From: Micromonospora rhizosphaerae
Lineage (GTDB): Bacteria; Actinomycetota; Actinomycetes; Mycobacteriales; Micromonosporaceae
Length of the DNA stretch: 64,000 bases
NCBI RefSeq assembly: GCF_900091465.1
Contig: NZ_FMHV01000002.1
Span: 1,922,001-1,986,000 of the forward strand
Reading direction: 5' to 3'
Shown: piece after piece, positions 32,675 to 41,355 of the stretch
Numbering within the stretch: the stretch's first letter is position 1
Layout: each line of letters opens with the position of its first letter
Position numbers and translations under genes: made by a program
Notes under the pieces: generated by a model
The model's input: only the letters and a program-made list of their open reading frames with translations
Told to the model about the DNA's origin: nothing
Database searches by the model: none

Positions 32675-34969
32675 GTGCTGCCCCAGCACGTGAGCCGTGC
32701 CGCCGTGGCACCGGCCCGGCTCACGCTGTCCGGCCGCGTCGGTCTCGTCGCGGCCGCGTTCGTCGTACTTGGGGAAGCTGTCTGGCTGGTGGTCGGGCTG
32801 CCCGGCGCGGCCCTGGTCAGCCACCTGGGCGGGGTGGCGGTGGCGACCTGGGCGACGGTCGCCTGCGTCCGCGTGGCCCGCCGGCAACCGGCACCGCTGC
32901 GCCGGTTCTGGTCGCTGCTGGCGGTCACCATGGCGCTCTCCGCGCTCGGCTGCATCCTGTGGACGGTGGAACAGCTGAACGGCCACCGGCTGCCGCACAC
33001 GCCGCTGCTCGGTGTCGTCTTCACCGCGGGCATCGTCACCGGCACGGCCGCGCTGCTCTGCTCGCTGGCCGCCCCGCGCAGCCTGGTCGGTCAGGTCCGG
33101 ACCCTCCTCGACGGGGTGATCGTCGGGCTGGCCCTGATCCCGATCGGCTGGGTGGTGGTGTTCCGTGACATCGCCGCCGTCGCCCTCGCCGATCCGCTGC
33201 GCACCTTCGGGCTGCTCTACCCGATGTTCGACCTGATGCAGCTGACCATCCTGGTGGTGGTGGCCGGGCCGTCCCGGCCGATGTGGCGACCGCTGAGGGT
33301 GATCGGGGCGAGCCTGGCCATCCGGGCGGCGGCCGACACGACCTACGTCTCGCTCTTCGCGCACGACAGCTACGTGCCGGGCCATCCGATCGACGTCTGC
33401 TGGGCGCTGAGCTTCCTGCTGATCGGCGCCGCCACCAGGTGTCCACCCCCGCCGGCCTGCGACGGCGAGGACGAGACGGCCGAGTCGCCGCAGCCGCCGT
33501 GGTGGCGGGTTGCCCTGCCCTACCTGCCGGTCGGCGGGGCGATCGTCGCGGTGATGCTCTCCCGCCGGCCCACCGGGCAGACCCCGCACCTGATCTTCCT
33601 CGCCATGATGACCCTGCTCGGGATGCTGGCGCTGCGCCAGGGGCTGGCCGCCAACGAGATCCTGCGGCTGGTGGCCCGGCTGCGCCGGCTGGCCTACTTC
33701 GACCAGCTCACCGGCCTGCCCAACCGGCTGACCTTCAACCGGCGGCTGCGCCGGGCGCTGTACGACGACGTCCGGGTCGCCGTGCTGCTGCTCGACGTGG
33801 ACGGGTTCAAGCAGGTCAACGACCGCTTCGGGCACGCCACCGGGGACCGGCTGCTGACCACCATCGCCGAGCGGATGCGGGACGCCGTCGGCGCCGACGG
33901 CATGATCGCCCGCCTCGGCGGCGACGAGTTCGCGGTGCTCGTCGAGGGCGACCGTCCAGTGCCGCCCGAGCCTCTCGCCGAGCGGCTGCTCGCCGCCCTG
34001 CAGCCGCTGCCCGGCGAGGAGGACCTCGGCGTGCACCCGTCGGCCAGCATCGGCATCGCGGAGTACGGCCCGCAGCACACCTCCCACACCGACCTGCTCC
34101 GGGACGCCGACATCGCGATGTACGCGGCCAAGGCGGCCGGCAAGTCCGCGTACCGGACGTGCACGCCCGCGCTGCGCGAGTCGGCGGTGTCCCGCGCGGA
34201 GCTGATCGCCGACCTGCGCCGCGCGGTCGACGAGGGGCAACTGCAGCTGGAGTTCCAACCGATCGTCGACCTGGCCACCGGCGCGGTACGCAGCGCCGAG
34301 GCGCTGGTCCGCTGGCGGCACCCCCGGCTCGGCATGCTCGACCCGGCGAAGTTCCTGCCGCTGGCCGAGGCGACCGGGCTGATCCTGCCGATCGACCGCT
34401 GGGTGCTTCAGGAGGCGTGCCGGGCCGCGGCGGCCTGGCGGCAGAACGCGCCCGGGGTCATCGTCGCGGTGAACATCGCCGCCGCGCACCTGCGCCGGCC
34501 GGACCTGATCGCCACGGTCATCGCGGCCACCGCCGACGCCGGGCTCTCGCCCCGGGCGCTCACCCTGGAGCTGACCGAGTCGGCGTTGATCGAGGGGAGC
34601 GACGTGGTGCTGGACCGGTTGCGCCAGCTGCGCGAGCTGGGCGTCCGGATCGCCATCGACGACTTCGGCACCGGCTACTCCTCCCTGAGCTACCTGCATC
34701 GGATCCCGGCCACCGAGCTGAAGATCGACCGCTCCTTCGTGGCCCGGCTCGGCGCCGAGGCCCCCCGGGCGTACGCGACGGTGGAGATGGTCACCCGGCT
34801 CGCCGGCGCGTTCGACCTGGCCGTGGTGGCCGAGGGGGTGGAGACCGAGGCGCAGCACGCGGCCGTGACCGCGATCGGCTGCGTCCACGGTCAGGGCTGG
34901 CGGTACGGGCGTCCGGCCGCCCTGCCCGAGCTGCTGGCCGCGCTGACCCCGGTCGACGTCGCGCGCTGA
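32675..34969 (+). CDS. Membrane GGDEF-EAL protein (cyclic di-GMP synthesis/breakdown)
   Basis: A 764-residue bifunctional-type protein. The N-terminal ~310 residues have eight or nine hydrophobic helices and no PAS or other known sensor. The GGDEF domain has intact GGDEF at 415-419 (IARLGGDEFAVL) and the substrate segment LLLDVDGFKQVNDRFGH; no RxxD inhibitory site is evident before it. The EAL domain has E542-A-L (SAEALVRWRHP), AVNIAAAHLRRP, LELTES, IAIDDFGTGYSSLSYLHRIP, LKIDRSF and VVAEGVET, so all metal ligands seem present. Both activities are therefore possible; which dominates is unknown. GTG 32675 was chosen over the longer frame to 32600 because the latter adds only polar shadow sequence. 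Confidence 0.9.
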   Translation: MLPQHVSRAAVAPARLTLSGRVGLVAAAFVVLGEAVWLVVGLPGAALVSHLGGVAVATWATVACVRVARRQPAPLRRFWSLLAVTMALSALGCILWTVEQLNGHRLPHTPLLGVVFTAGIVTGTAALLCSLAAPRSLVGQVRTLLDGVIVGLALIPIGWVVVFRDIAAVALADPLRTFGLLYPMFDLMQLTILVVVAGPSRPMWRPLRVIGASLAIRAAADTTYVSLFAHDSYVPGHPIDVCWALSFLLIGAATRCPPPPACDGEDETAESPQPPWWRVALPYLPVGGAIVAVMLSRRPTGQTPHLIFLAMMTLLGMLALRQGLAANEILRLVARLRRLAYFDQLTGLPNRLTFNRRLRRALYDDVRVAVLLLDVDGFKQVNDRFGHATGDRLLTTIAERMRDAVGADGMIARLGGDEFAVLVEGDRPVPPEPLAERLLAALQPLPGEEDLGVHPSASIGIAEYGPQHTSHTDLLRDADIAMYAAKAAGKSAYRTCTPALRESAVSRAELIADLRRAVDEGQLQLEFQPIVDLATGAVRSAEALVRWRHPRLGMLDPAKFLPLAEATGLILPIDRWVLQEACRAAAAWRQNAPGVIVAVNIAAAHLRRPDLIATVIAATADAGLSPRALTLELTESALIEGSDVVLDRLRQLRELGVRIAIDDFGTGYSSLSYLHRIPATELKIDRSFVARLGAEAPRAYATVEMVTRLAGAFDLAVVAEGVETEAQHAAVTAIGCVHGQGWRYGRPAALPELLAALTPVDVAR

Positions 34970-35101
34970 GTCCTTCCGGCCCGGCCGTATCGGGTCGAAG
35001 GTCCCGACGAGGACGGGGGGTTCGGCCCTGCTGTGGCAAGGCGTCGACGGTGACGATGGAACCGTCACCGAGAAGCGCGACCATCCCCTCAGGAGCCGGA
35101 T

Positions 35102-35743
35102 ATGAAGCGACGGACGTTGGACCTGCTGTTCAGCATCGGCGGGCTGGGCCTCGCGGTCCTGCTGCTCGTCGTGGGCATCGTCCTCACCACGAACGCCAAC
35201 TTCGCCAACAACTACGTGCACGACCAGCTCAGCGCCCAGCACATCAGCTTCAAGCCGGCGGACCAGCTGACCGACGAGGAGAAGAAGTCGGACTGCCTCC
35301 GGGAGTACGCCGGCAAGCCGCTGACCACCGGCAAACAGGCCGAGTGCTACGCGAACGAGTTCATCGGCCTGCACCTCAAGTCGATCGGCGGCGGCAGGAC
35401 CTACGCCGACCTGGGCGAGCCGCAGGCCGCGCTGCGCGAGCAGGTGGCCCAGGCCGAGCAGGCCAAGGCCGCGAACCTGGCCGACCTGCAGAAGCAGCTC
35501 GCCGACGTCAGCGCCCAGCGGGAGACCGTCTTCAAGGGCGAGACGCTGCGCGGCATGCTGCTCACCTCGTACGGCTTCAGCGAGTTCGGCCGCAAGGCCG
35601 AGCAGGGCGCCCTGGCGATGTACCTCGGCGCGGCGCTGCTCCTGCTGCTGTCGATCGCCGGCCTGGTGCACGCCTTGCGGACCCCGGCCAGCGAGGCGTT
35701 CGCCGCCCCGGAGAAGAAGGTCAAGGAGCCCGTCACCGCCTGA
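35102..35743 (+). CDS. Two-helix membrane protein with outer coiled coil, unknown function
   Basis: A 213-residue protein. One hydrophobic helix lies at 9-30 (LFSIGGLGLAVLLLVVGIVL) and one at about 172-192 (AMYLGAALLLLLSIAGLVHA). The part between is soluble, has two cysteines (KKSDCLREYAG, KQAECYANEF) and a clear coiled coil (LREQVAQAEQAKAANLADLQ). Both ends are basic, so the ends should be inside and the coiled coil outside. I do not recognise the family by name; similar small proteins are common in Micromonospora-like actinomycetes as hypothetical membrane proteins. It has a strong terminator (35765) and no operon partner; the 130 bp upstream hold no gene. Confidence 0.82.
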   Translation: MKRRTLDLLFSIGGLGLAVLLLVVGIVLTTNANFANNYVHDQLSAQHISFKPADQLTDEEKKSDCLREYAGKPLTTGKQAECYANEFIGLHLKSIGGGRTYADLGEPQAALREQVAQAEQAKAANLADLQKQLADVSAQRETVFKGETLRGMLLTSYGFSEFGRKAEQGALAMYLGAALLLLLSIAGLVHALRTPASEAFAAPEKKVKEPVTA

Positions 35744-35764
35744 CCTTCTCCGGCCCCGGCCCGT

Positions 35765-35812
35765 CCGCCCCGGTCTCCTGCACCCCCTCAGGAGACCGGG
35801 GCGGCCGCTTTT
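35765..35812 (+). terminator. Strong rho-independent terminator
   Basis: Perfect 16-bp stem (arms 35765-35780 and 35789-35804), 8-base loop, then CCGCTTTT. It lies 22 bp after the stop of the membrane protein gene. Confidence 0.9.
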
Positions 35813-35849
35813 CTGCGGACACCTTCCCGACCCGGCCGGAGAATCGGGC

Positions 35850-35880
35850 TTGACCCTCACGCAACGGTAGGCGGGAGCCT
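35850..35880 (+). promoter_or_regulatory. MerR-type promoter of the TipA-like gene
   Basis: TTGACC (35850-35855), then a 19-bp spacer containing the imperfect dyad CCTCACG-CA-ACGGTAGG, then a weak GAGCCT -10 box. The long spacer with a dyad is the mark of MerR-activated promoters and resembles the tipA promoter. Self-activation of the downstream regulator is likely. Confidence 0.6.
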
Positions 35881-35902
35881 TGGTCGCGGAAGGGAGGGAA
35901 CC

Positions 35903-36661
35903 ATGGCGTACACGGTGGGACAGGTGGCGAAGGCCGCCCGGGTGACGGTGCGGACGCTGCACCACTACGACGAGATCGGGCTGCTGTCGCCCAGCGGGCG
36001 CACGGCGGCCGGCTACCGGCGGTACGACGACGCCGACCTGGACCGGTTGCAGCTCATTCGCTACTACCGGGAGCTGGGGTTCCCGTTGGAAGAGATCGCG
36101 GCGATCGTCGACGACCCGGGCGCGGACCCGGCGGCGCACCTGCGCCGGCAGCACGACCTGCTCACCGGGCGGATCGGCAAGCTCCAGGAGATGGTCGCGG
36201 CGATCGAGCTCGCGCTGGAGGCGAGAAGGATGAACATCAGGCTCACGCCGGAGGAGCGGTTCGAGGTCTTCGGCGACTTCGACCCGGACGCGCACGCCGA
36301 GGAGGCGGAGCAGCGCTGGGGTGGCACCGAGGCGTACCGGGAGTCGAGCCGGCGGGCCGCCAGCTACTCGAAGGACGACTGGCTGCGGATCAAGGCGGAG
36401 AACGAGGACTGGGGGCGGCGCTTCGTCGCGGTGATGGAGTCCGGCGCGCCGGCCGACTCGCCGGAGGCGATGGCGCTGGCCGAGGAGCACCGGCAGATCA
36501 TCAGCCGCTGGTTCTACGACTGCTCGTACGAGATCCACACCGGGCTGGCCGACATGTACCTGGCCGACCCGCGGTTCACCGCGCACTACGAGAAGATCCG
36601 GCCGGGGATGGCCGCGCACCTGAGCGAGGCCATCCACGCCAACGCGATCAGCCGGGCCTGA
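35903..36661 (+). CDS. tipA: TipA-like MerR-family regulator
   Basis: A 252-residue regulator. The MerR winged helix is at 1-70 (VGQVAKAARVTVRTLHHYDE, GRTAAGYRRYDDADLDRL). A coiled coil follows (HLRRQHDLLTGRIGKLQEM). The TipAS domain is at 110-252 (MNIRLTPEERFEVFGDFD, WFYDCSYEIHTGLADMYL). In Streptomyces TipA, this C-terminal domain captures thiopeptide antibiotics covalently through a cysteine; the Cys in FYDCSYEI is in the right area. The codon for Met 110 (ATG 36230) is preceded by GGAGG with an 8-base spacer, so a separate short TipAS form is likely, as in Streptomyces. The gene has its own MerR-type promoter. Confidence 0.92.
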   Translation: MAYTVGQVAKAARVTVRTLHHYDEIGLLSPSGRTAAGYRRYDDADLDRLQLIRYYRELGFPLEEIAAIVDDPGADPAAHLRRQHDLLTGRIGKLQEMVAAIELALEARRMNIRLTPEERFEVFGDFDPDAHAEEAEQRWGGTEAYRESSRRAASYSKDDWLRIKAENEDWGRRFVAVMESGAPADSPEAMALAEEHRQIISRWFYDCSYEIHTGLADMYLADPRFTAHYEKIRPGMAAHLSEAIHANAISRA

Positions 36662-36685
36662 CGCGCGGGGCTTGGAGGCGGGGCT

Positions 36686-38218
36686 TTAGAGGAACAGGTC
36701 GAGGATGAGGACGCCGGCGAAGCCGACGACCGAGATGACCGTCTCCATCACCGACCAACTCTTGATGGTCTGCCCGACGGTCAGCCCGAAGTACTCCTTG
36801 ACCAGCCAGAACCCGGCGTCGTTGACGTGCGAGAAGAACAGCGACCCGCAGCCGATCGCCAGCACCAGCAGCGCCACCTCCGGTCCCGGGAGCGTGGCTG
36901 CCAGCGGCGCGACGATGCCCGCCGCGGTGATGGTGGCGACGGTGGCCGAGCCGGTGGCCACCCGGATGCCGACGGCGACCAGGAAGCCGAGCAGCAGCGG
37001 CGAGAGGTTGGCGTCCTTGGCGTACTCCGCGACCAGGTTTCCCACGCCGGCGTCGACCAGGACCTGCTTGAAGCCGCCGCCGGCGGCGACGATCAGCAGG
37101 ATGCCGGCGATCGGCGGCAGCGAGCCGCCGAGGAAGCCGGAGACCTGGGTACGGCTGAACCCGGTCTGGTAGCCGAGGAAGATCATCGCGAAGATGACGC
37201 CGGCCAGCAGGGCGATGATCGGGGTGCCGATGATGTCCAGCGCCTTGCGTCCCGCGGTGCCCTTGTCGAGGGTCAGCTCGCCGATCGCGCGCAGCAGCAT
37301 CAGCACCACCGGCAGCAGGACGGTGGTCACCGCGGCCCACAGGGCGGGCGCGCGGCGCGCCCGTACCTCCGCCGTGGCCCGCTCGTCGATCGGCTCGCCG
37401 GGGCGGCCGGTGCCGGGGTTGACCAGGTCGTCCTCGGCGACGAGGTCGCCGTCAGCGTCGGCGGGCCCGCGACCGGTGGCCGCCGGTCCGCGCCCACCGG
37501 CGACCAGCAGCGGGCGCCGGGTCGGCAGCAACGCCTCCGGGGCGACGGCGGGCACGTAGCGGGCGATGAAGTTGCCGAAGATCGGGCCGGAGACGATCAC
37601 CGTCGGGATGGCGACCAGCAGTCCCAGCGCGAGGGTCTGGCCGAGGTTGGCGCCGAGGGCGTCGATCGCGACCAGCGGGCCGGGGTGGGGCGGCACCAGG
37701 CCGTGCAGCACGGACAGGCCGGCCAGCGCCGGGATGCCGATCTTCATCAGCGGTACGTCCACCCGCCGGGAGACCAGCAGCACGATCGGCACCAGCAGCA
37801 CCACCCCGACCTCGAAGAAGAGCGGCAGGCCGATCAGGGCGGCCACCCCGGCCATCGCCCAGGGCAGGGCCGAGCCGCCGACCCGGGCGACCACCCGTTC
37901 GACGAGGCTGTCCGCGCCGCCGGACTCGGCGAGCAGGCCACCGATCATGGCGCCGAGCGCGATCAGCAGGCCGACCCCGCCCACGGTGGACCCGACGCCG
38001 GAGCTGAACGAGGTGACGATCTTGTCGACGGGTACGGCGGCGACCACGCCGAGCACGGCCGCGCCGAGGATCAGGGACAGGAACGGGTGCACCTTGGCCC
38101 AGGCGATGAAGAGCACCACCGCGGCGATGCCCAGCACGGCCGCGGTGATCAGTTGAGCGTCACCGGCGTTGGTGAGCGGTGCCGCCGGTGCGGCGAGCAG
38201 AGTGACCACAGCTATCAC
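36686..38218 (-). CDS. gntP: Gluconate:H+ symporter (GntP family)
   Basis: A 510-residue transporter with about 12-14 helices. Family signatures are LSLILGAAVLGVVAAVPVDK, LIALGAMIGGLLAESGGADS, GLPLFFEVGVVLLVPIVLLV, GLSVLHGLVPPHPGPLVAID and the late GSATVATITAAGIVAPLAA and GSLFFSHVNDAGFWLVKEYF. A polar loop of about 60 residues (GRGPADADGDLVAEDDLVNP) separates the halves and is longer than in E. coli GntP. The GTG at 38218 is chosen; a GTG three codons further is possible. It is 37 bp downstream of gntK on the same strand, so gluconate enters through this protein and is phosphorylated by the kinase. Confidence 0.93.
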   Translation of the reverse strand: MIAVVTLLAAPAAPLTNAGDAQLITAAVLGIAAVVLFIAWAKVHPFLSLILGAAVLGVVAAVPVDKIVTSFSSGVGSTVGGVGLLIALGAMIGGLLAESGGADSLVERVVARVGGSALPWAMAGVAALIGLPLFFEVGVVLLVPIVLLVSRRVDVPLMKIGIPALAGLSVLHGLVPPHPGPLVAIDALGANLGQTLALGLLVAIPTVIVSGPIFGNFIARYVPAVAPEALLPTRRPLLVAGGRGPAATGRGPADADGDLVAEDDLVNPGTGRPGEPIDERATAEVRARRAPALWAAVTTVLLPVVLMLLRAIGELTLDKGTAGRKALDIIGTPIIALLAGVIFAMIFLGYQTGFSRTQVSGFLGGSLPPIAGILLIVAAGGGFKQVLVDAGVGNLVAEYAKDANLSPLLLGFLVAVGIRVATGSATVATITAAGIVAPLAATLPGPEVALLVLAIGCGSLFFSHVNDAGFWLVKEYFGLTVGQTIKSWSVMETVISVVGFAGVLILDLFL

Positions 38219-38255
38219 AACCTTCGGTAGACGCCCGTGACTTCGCGACGGGCGA

Positions 38256-39803
38256 TCACATCGGTGGAGCGGTGGGTGGTGGCTCCGGCGGCAGGCTCGG
38301 CGCCAGCCGTCGCAGCGACGCGAACGTCGGGACGAGCGCGTCGTACAGCTCCGAGAAGAGCGGCAGCAGCGCCGCGTAGGTGGCGGCGGCCGCCGGGTCG
38401 GGGCGGATCGTCTTCTCGATCTTGACCAGGTCGGCGGCGACCTCGATCGAGTCGATCAGTCCGAGGGCCTGCATGCCGAGCAGCGCGGCGCCGAAGCTCG
38501 ACCCCTCGTGCCCGGCGGGGAAGCGGACCGGCATGCCGAGCGCGTCGGCGAGAATCTGCCGCCACAGCGGGCTGCGGGCGAAGCCGCCGCTGGCCCGCAC
38601 CTCGCGGACCTCGTTGCCGGCCGCCCGCACCGACGCCAGGACCAGGGCGAGCTGCTGGCAGACCCCCTCCAGCGCCGCCCGCACCAGATGCTCGCGGCGG
38701 TGGCCGTGGGTCAACCCCACGTACGCGCCGCGGGGCAGCGCGCTCCAGTGCGGCGCGCGCTCGCTGAGCAGGTACGGCAGCATCATCAGCCCGCCGGAGC
38801 CGACCGGTGCCTGGGCCGCCAGGTCGAGCAGCTCGCTCTCGGCGTGCTCGCCCAGCTCCGGGGCGAGCGCCTCGCCGGCCCACTGCAACACGATGCCGCC
38901 GTTGTTGATCGCGCCGCCGACCGCCCAGCGGTCCTCGGTCAGCGCGTAGCAGAAGACGCCGCCGAGCGGGTCGACGCCCGGCCGTTCCACCATCACCCGC
39001 ATGGCGCCGCTGGTGCCGATCGAGCAGGCGACCACGCCCGGATGCACCGCGCCGAGGCCCAGGTTGGCCAGCGGACCGTCGCCGGCGCCGACCACGATCG
39101 GGGTGTCGGCCGGCAGGCCGGCGGCCCGGGCCGTCTCCGGGGTCAGCCCAGGCAGCACCGTGGTGGTCGGGACCAGCTGCGGCAGCTGCTCCTCGGTGAT
39201 GCCGGCGATGCCCAGCGCCTCGGCGTCCCAGGCCAGCCGGTGGATGTTCAGCAGGCCGGTGGCGGAGGCGACCGAGTGATCGGTGACCAGCGCCTCGGCC
39301 ATCCGCAGCAGCACGTAGTCCTTGATCCCCACCCAGTGCGCGACCCGCTCGAAGAGCCTCGGCTGCTGCTCGGCGAACCAGACCAGCTTGGGCAATGGCG
39401 CCATCGGATGGACCGGCGTGCCGGTACGCCGGTGCAGGGCCAGCCCGGAAGGGGCGGCGCGCAGCCGCTCGGCCTGGTTGCTGGCGCGCGAGTCGGCCCA
39501 GGTGAGCGAGGGGGTAAGCGGGGTGCCGTCGGCGTCGAGGCCGATGAGGCTGTGCATCGCGGTGCTGAACGACAGCCCGGCGATCGGGCCGGGCAGCTCG
39601 GCGACGACCGCACGGATGGACTCGCACACGGCCGCGAGGATCCGCTGCGGATCCTGCTCGGCGTAGCCCGGGTGCGGCTCGTCCAGCGGGTAGCCGGCCG
39701 CGTGGGCGGCGAGTTGCCGCCCATCGGTGTCGTACGCGACCGTCTTGGTGCTGGTGGTGCCGATGTCCACGCCGACCACGACGGTAGTGGTCGTGTCGCT
39801 CAC
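38256..39803 (-). CDS. gntK: Gluconokinase, FGGY family
   Basis: A 515-residue sugar-acid kinase of the FGGY family (not the small P-loop gluconokinase). The N-terminal phosphate motif is VGVDIGTTSTKTVAYDTDG; other marks are GLSFSTAMHSLIGLDADG, VVGAGDGPLANLGLGAVHPG, CSIGTSGAMRV and the late GGFARSPLWRQILADALGMP. It converts gluconate to 6-phosphogluconate for the pentose phosphate pathway. The C-terminus has an unusual Pro-rich end (LPPEPPPTAPP). It is the first gene of the gntK-gntP operon. No GntR-type regulator is adjacent. The 231 bp between it and the divergent gene at 40035 contain no other gene and should hold both promoters. Confidence 0.92.
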   Translation of the reverse strand: MSDTTTTVVVGVDIGTTSTKTVAYDTDGRQLAAHAAGYPLDEPHPGYAEQDPQRILAAVCESIRAVVAELPGPIAGLSFSTAMHSLIGLDADGTPLTPSLTWADSRASNQAERLRAAPSGLALHRRTGTPVHPMAPLPKLVWFAEQQPRLFERVAHWVGIKDYVLLRMAEALVTDHSVASATGLLNIHRLAWDAEALGIAGITEEQLPQLVPTTTVLPGLTPETARAAGLPADTPIVVGAGDGPLANLGLGAVHPGVVACSIGTSGAMRVMVERPGVDPLGGVFCYALTEDRWAVGGAINNGGIVLQWAGEALAPELGEHAESELLDLAAQAPVGSGGLMMLPYLLSERAPHWSALPRGAYVGLTHGHRREHLVRAALEGVCQQLALVLASVRAAGNEVREVRASGGFARSPLWRQILADALGMPVRFPAGHEGSSFGAALLGMQALGLIDSIEVAADLVKIEKTIRPDPAAAATYAALLPLFSELYDALVPTFASLRRLAPSLPPEPPPTAPPM

Positions 39804-40034
39804 CGGCCCACCTCCTCGCGGGTGGCCGAGGGAGACGGCGCACCCCGGCTCTGGCTGACGTTACCCAGAGTGAGGCTCGCTCGCACGGCGTAGCGACGAT
39901 CGGCGGATTCCGCCTATCGTGTCGGCCAATCAACCGAATGGTCAGATCTGCAACTTGCGCGTTTCTTGTCGGCCTCCCGCCGCGGTTGATGTGGATGACA
40001 CCCGGTTGGTGGCTCGCGCGGCGGAGGAGTCGGC

Positions 40035-41192
40035 GTGGCGAAGACTGATTCGACGGGTTCGACATGGCGTTACCGGTGGGCGCAGCGGCAGAACGAACTG
40101 CGCCGGCGGACCTTCCGCGACGCCGACGAGGCGTGGCGACACCGCGGCGAGGAACTGCACCGGCTGCGTACCCTCGCCGAGTCCTTCCAGGGCTCGGCCG
40201 ATGCCGGCACCGGCCTGCCCCTGGAGCTGGCTCCCGGCGAGGTCGTCTTCTGGTCGCTGCCGGGCGCGAAGCTGGTCGAGGCGCGGCACACCGCCGTCCT
40301 GCCGGCCCCCGAGCTGACCGTCGACCCCGGCCCGCCGGCGGTGCGCTCGCGCCGCCCCGCCGGGCTCAAGGTCACCGACGCCGGGCTCGCGGTGCTCACC
40401 AACCGCCGGCTGCTGCTGCTCGGCGGGCGCGGCCGGCGCGACTGGGCGTACGGGCGGATGCGCGGCCTCGCCCACGACCCGGCGGCTCCGGTGACGCTGA
40501 TCCAGGTCCTGGACCGGCGGCGCACCTCCGGCCTGCTGCTGCCCGCCGACGCGGTCGCCGACTTCCGGTTCACGCTGACCCTGGCCTTCGCCGACATGAT
40601 CGAGCAGCGCGCCGCCGTGATCGCCCAGCTCGACGAGCTGATCGCCGAGCACGCGCAGACCCGGCCGTTCCGGCCCGGCATCGTCAGCCCGGCGCAGGCC
40701 CGGCGCTCCGCGCTGGTGCCGGGCGGCCGGCGCACGGTCGCGGTGGCGGCGGCGCTCGCGCTGGTGGTCCCCGCGATGCTCTTCGAATCCGACCCGCCGG
40801 TGCGGCCCGGCTCGGAGGTCGCCGTCGCGGCCACCCCGGCGGGCACCGCGACGCCCCCGCCCCGACCGGTCGCCCCGATGGTCAAGGTCGAGGCCACCAC
40901 CACGCCGAAGCCCCGGCGGACCACCGCGCCGCCGAAGCGGACGTCCGAGCCGCAGCCGGTGGGTGAGCGGCGCTGCGGCGCCCCGGTCAACCCGTTCGGG
41001 TACGACTACTGCGGCGGCTCCCGGATCCGCGAGCCCGCCAAGCGGATCTGCGACTACTTCCACTGCGGCGCCGGCTTCTGGTCCGGCCGCGGCTATCTGG
41101 TGCAGTGCCGGGACGGGGTGGTCAGCCTGACCGGTGGCCAGCCGGAGGCCTGTGCCGGCCACGAAGGCGTCCGCCGCACCGTCTGGACCTGA
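40035..41192 (+). CDS. Membrane protein with PH-like inner domain and six-Cys outer domain (paralogue 1 of 4)
   Basis: A 385-residue protein of a family I do not recognise, present four times in this window. Residues 10-50 are a charged helix (WRYRWAQRQNELRRRTFRDA). About 60-200 is a beta-rich domain whose DAGLAVLTNRRLLLLGG and RDWAYGRMRGLAH strands resemble bacterial PH-like domains. One membrane helix lies at about 235-252 (AVAAALALVVPAMLF). A Pro/Thr stalk (to about 305) leads to a Cys-rich end with six cysteines: RRCGAPVNPFGYDYCGG, CDYFHCGAGFW, YLVQCRDGVVSLTG and EACAGHEG. The charges place the N-terminus inside. The GTG start is shared by all four copies. It is followed in tandem by paralogue 2. 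Confidence 0.85.
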   Translation: MAKTDSTGSTWRYRWAQRQNELRRRTFRDADEAWRHRGEELHRLRTLAESFQGSADAGTGLPLELAPGEVVFWSLPGAKLVEARHTAVLPAPELTVDPGPPAVRSRRPAGLKVTDAGLAVLTNRRLLLLGGRGRRDWAYGRMRGLAHDPAAPVTLIQVLDRRRTSGLLLPADAVADFRFTLTLAFADMIEQRAAVIAQLDELIAEHAQTRPFRPGIVSPAQARRSALVPGGRRTVAVAAALALVVPAMLFESDPPVRPGSEVAVAATPAGTATPPPRPVAPMVKVEATTTPKPRRTTAPPKRTSEPQPVGERRCGAPVNPFGYDYCGGSRIREPAKRICDYFHCGAGFWSGRGYLVQCRDGVVSLTGGQPEACAGHEGVRRTVWT

Positions 41193-41355
41193 CGGCCTGC
41201 CTCCCCGCGCCCGGTACCCGACGCCCACCCGCCCGCATCCGCCGTTCGACCGCGATGAATCGACCGAACTGCTCTGTGACCGCGGCGTGACCTTCGCCGG
41301 CCCGGGCGGTTGTACACGGTGGACGCGGAACCCCTCTGCGATGAAAGGCGACCCG

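Noticed and set aside
32594..36637. A 1347-codon open frame on the minus strand
   Set aside because: Antisense shadow of the GGDEF-EAL, membrane protein and TipA-like genes; composition is Arg/Gln/Pro-rich without any domain, while the plus-strand genes have clear motifs.
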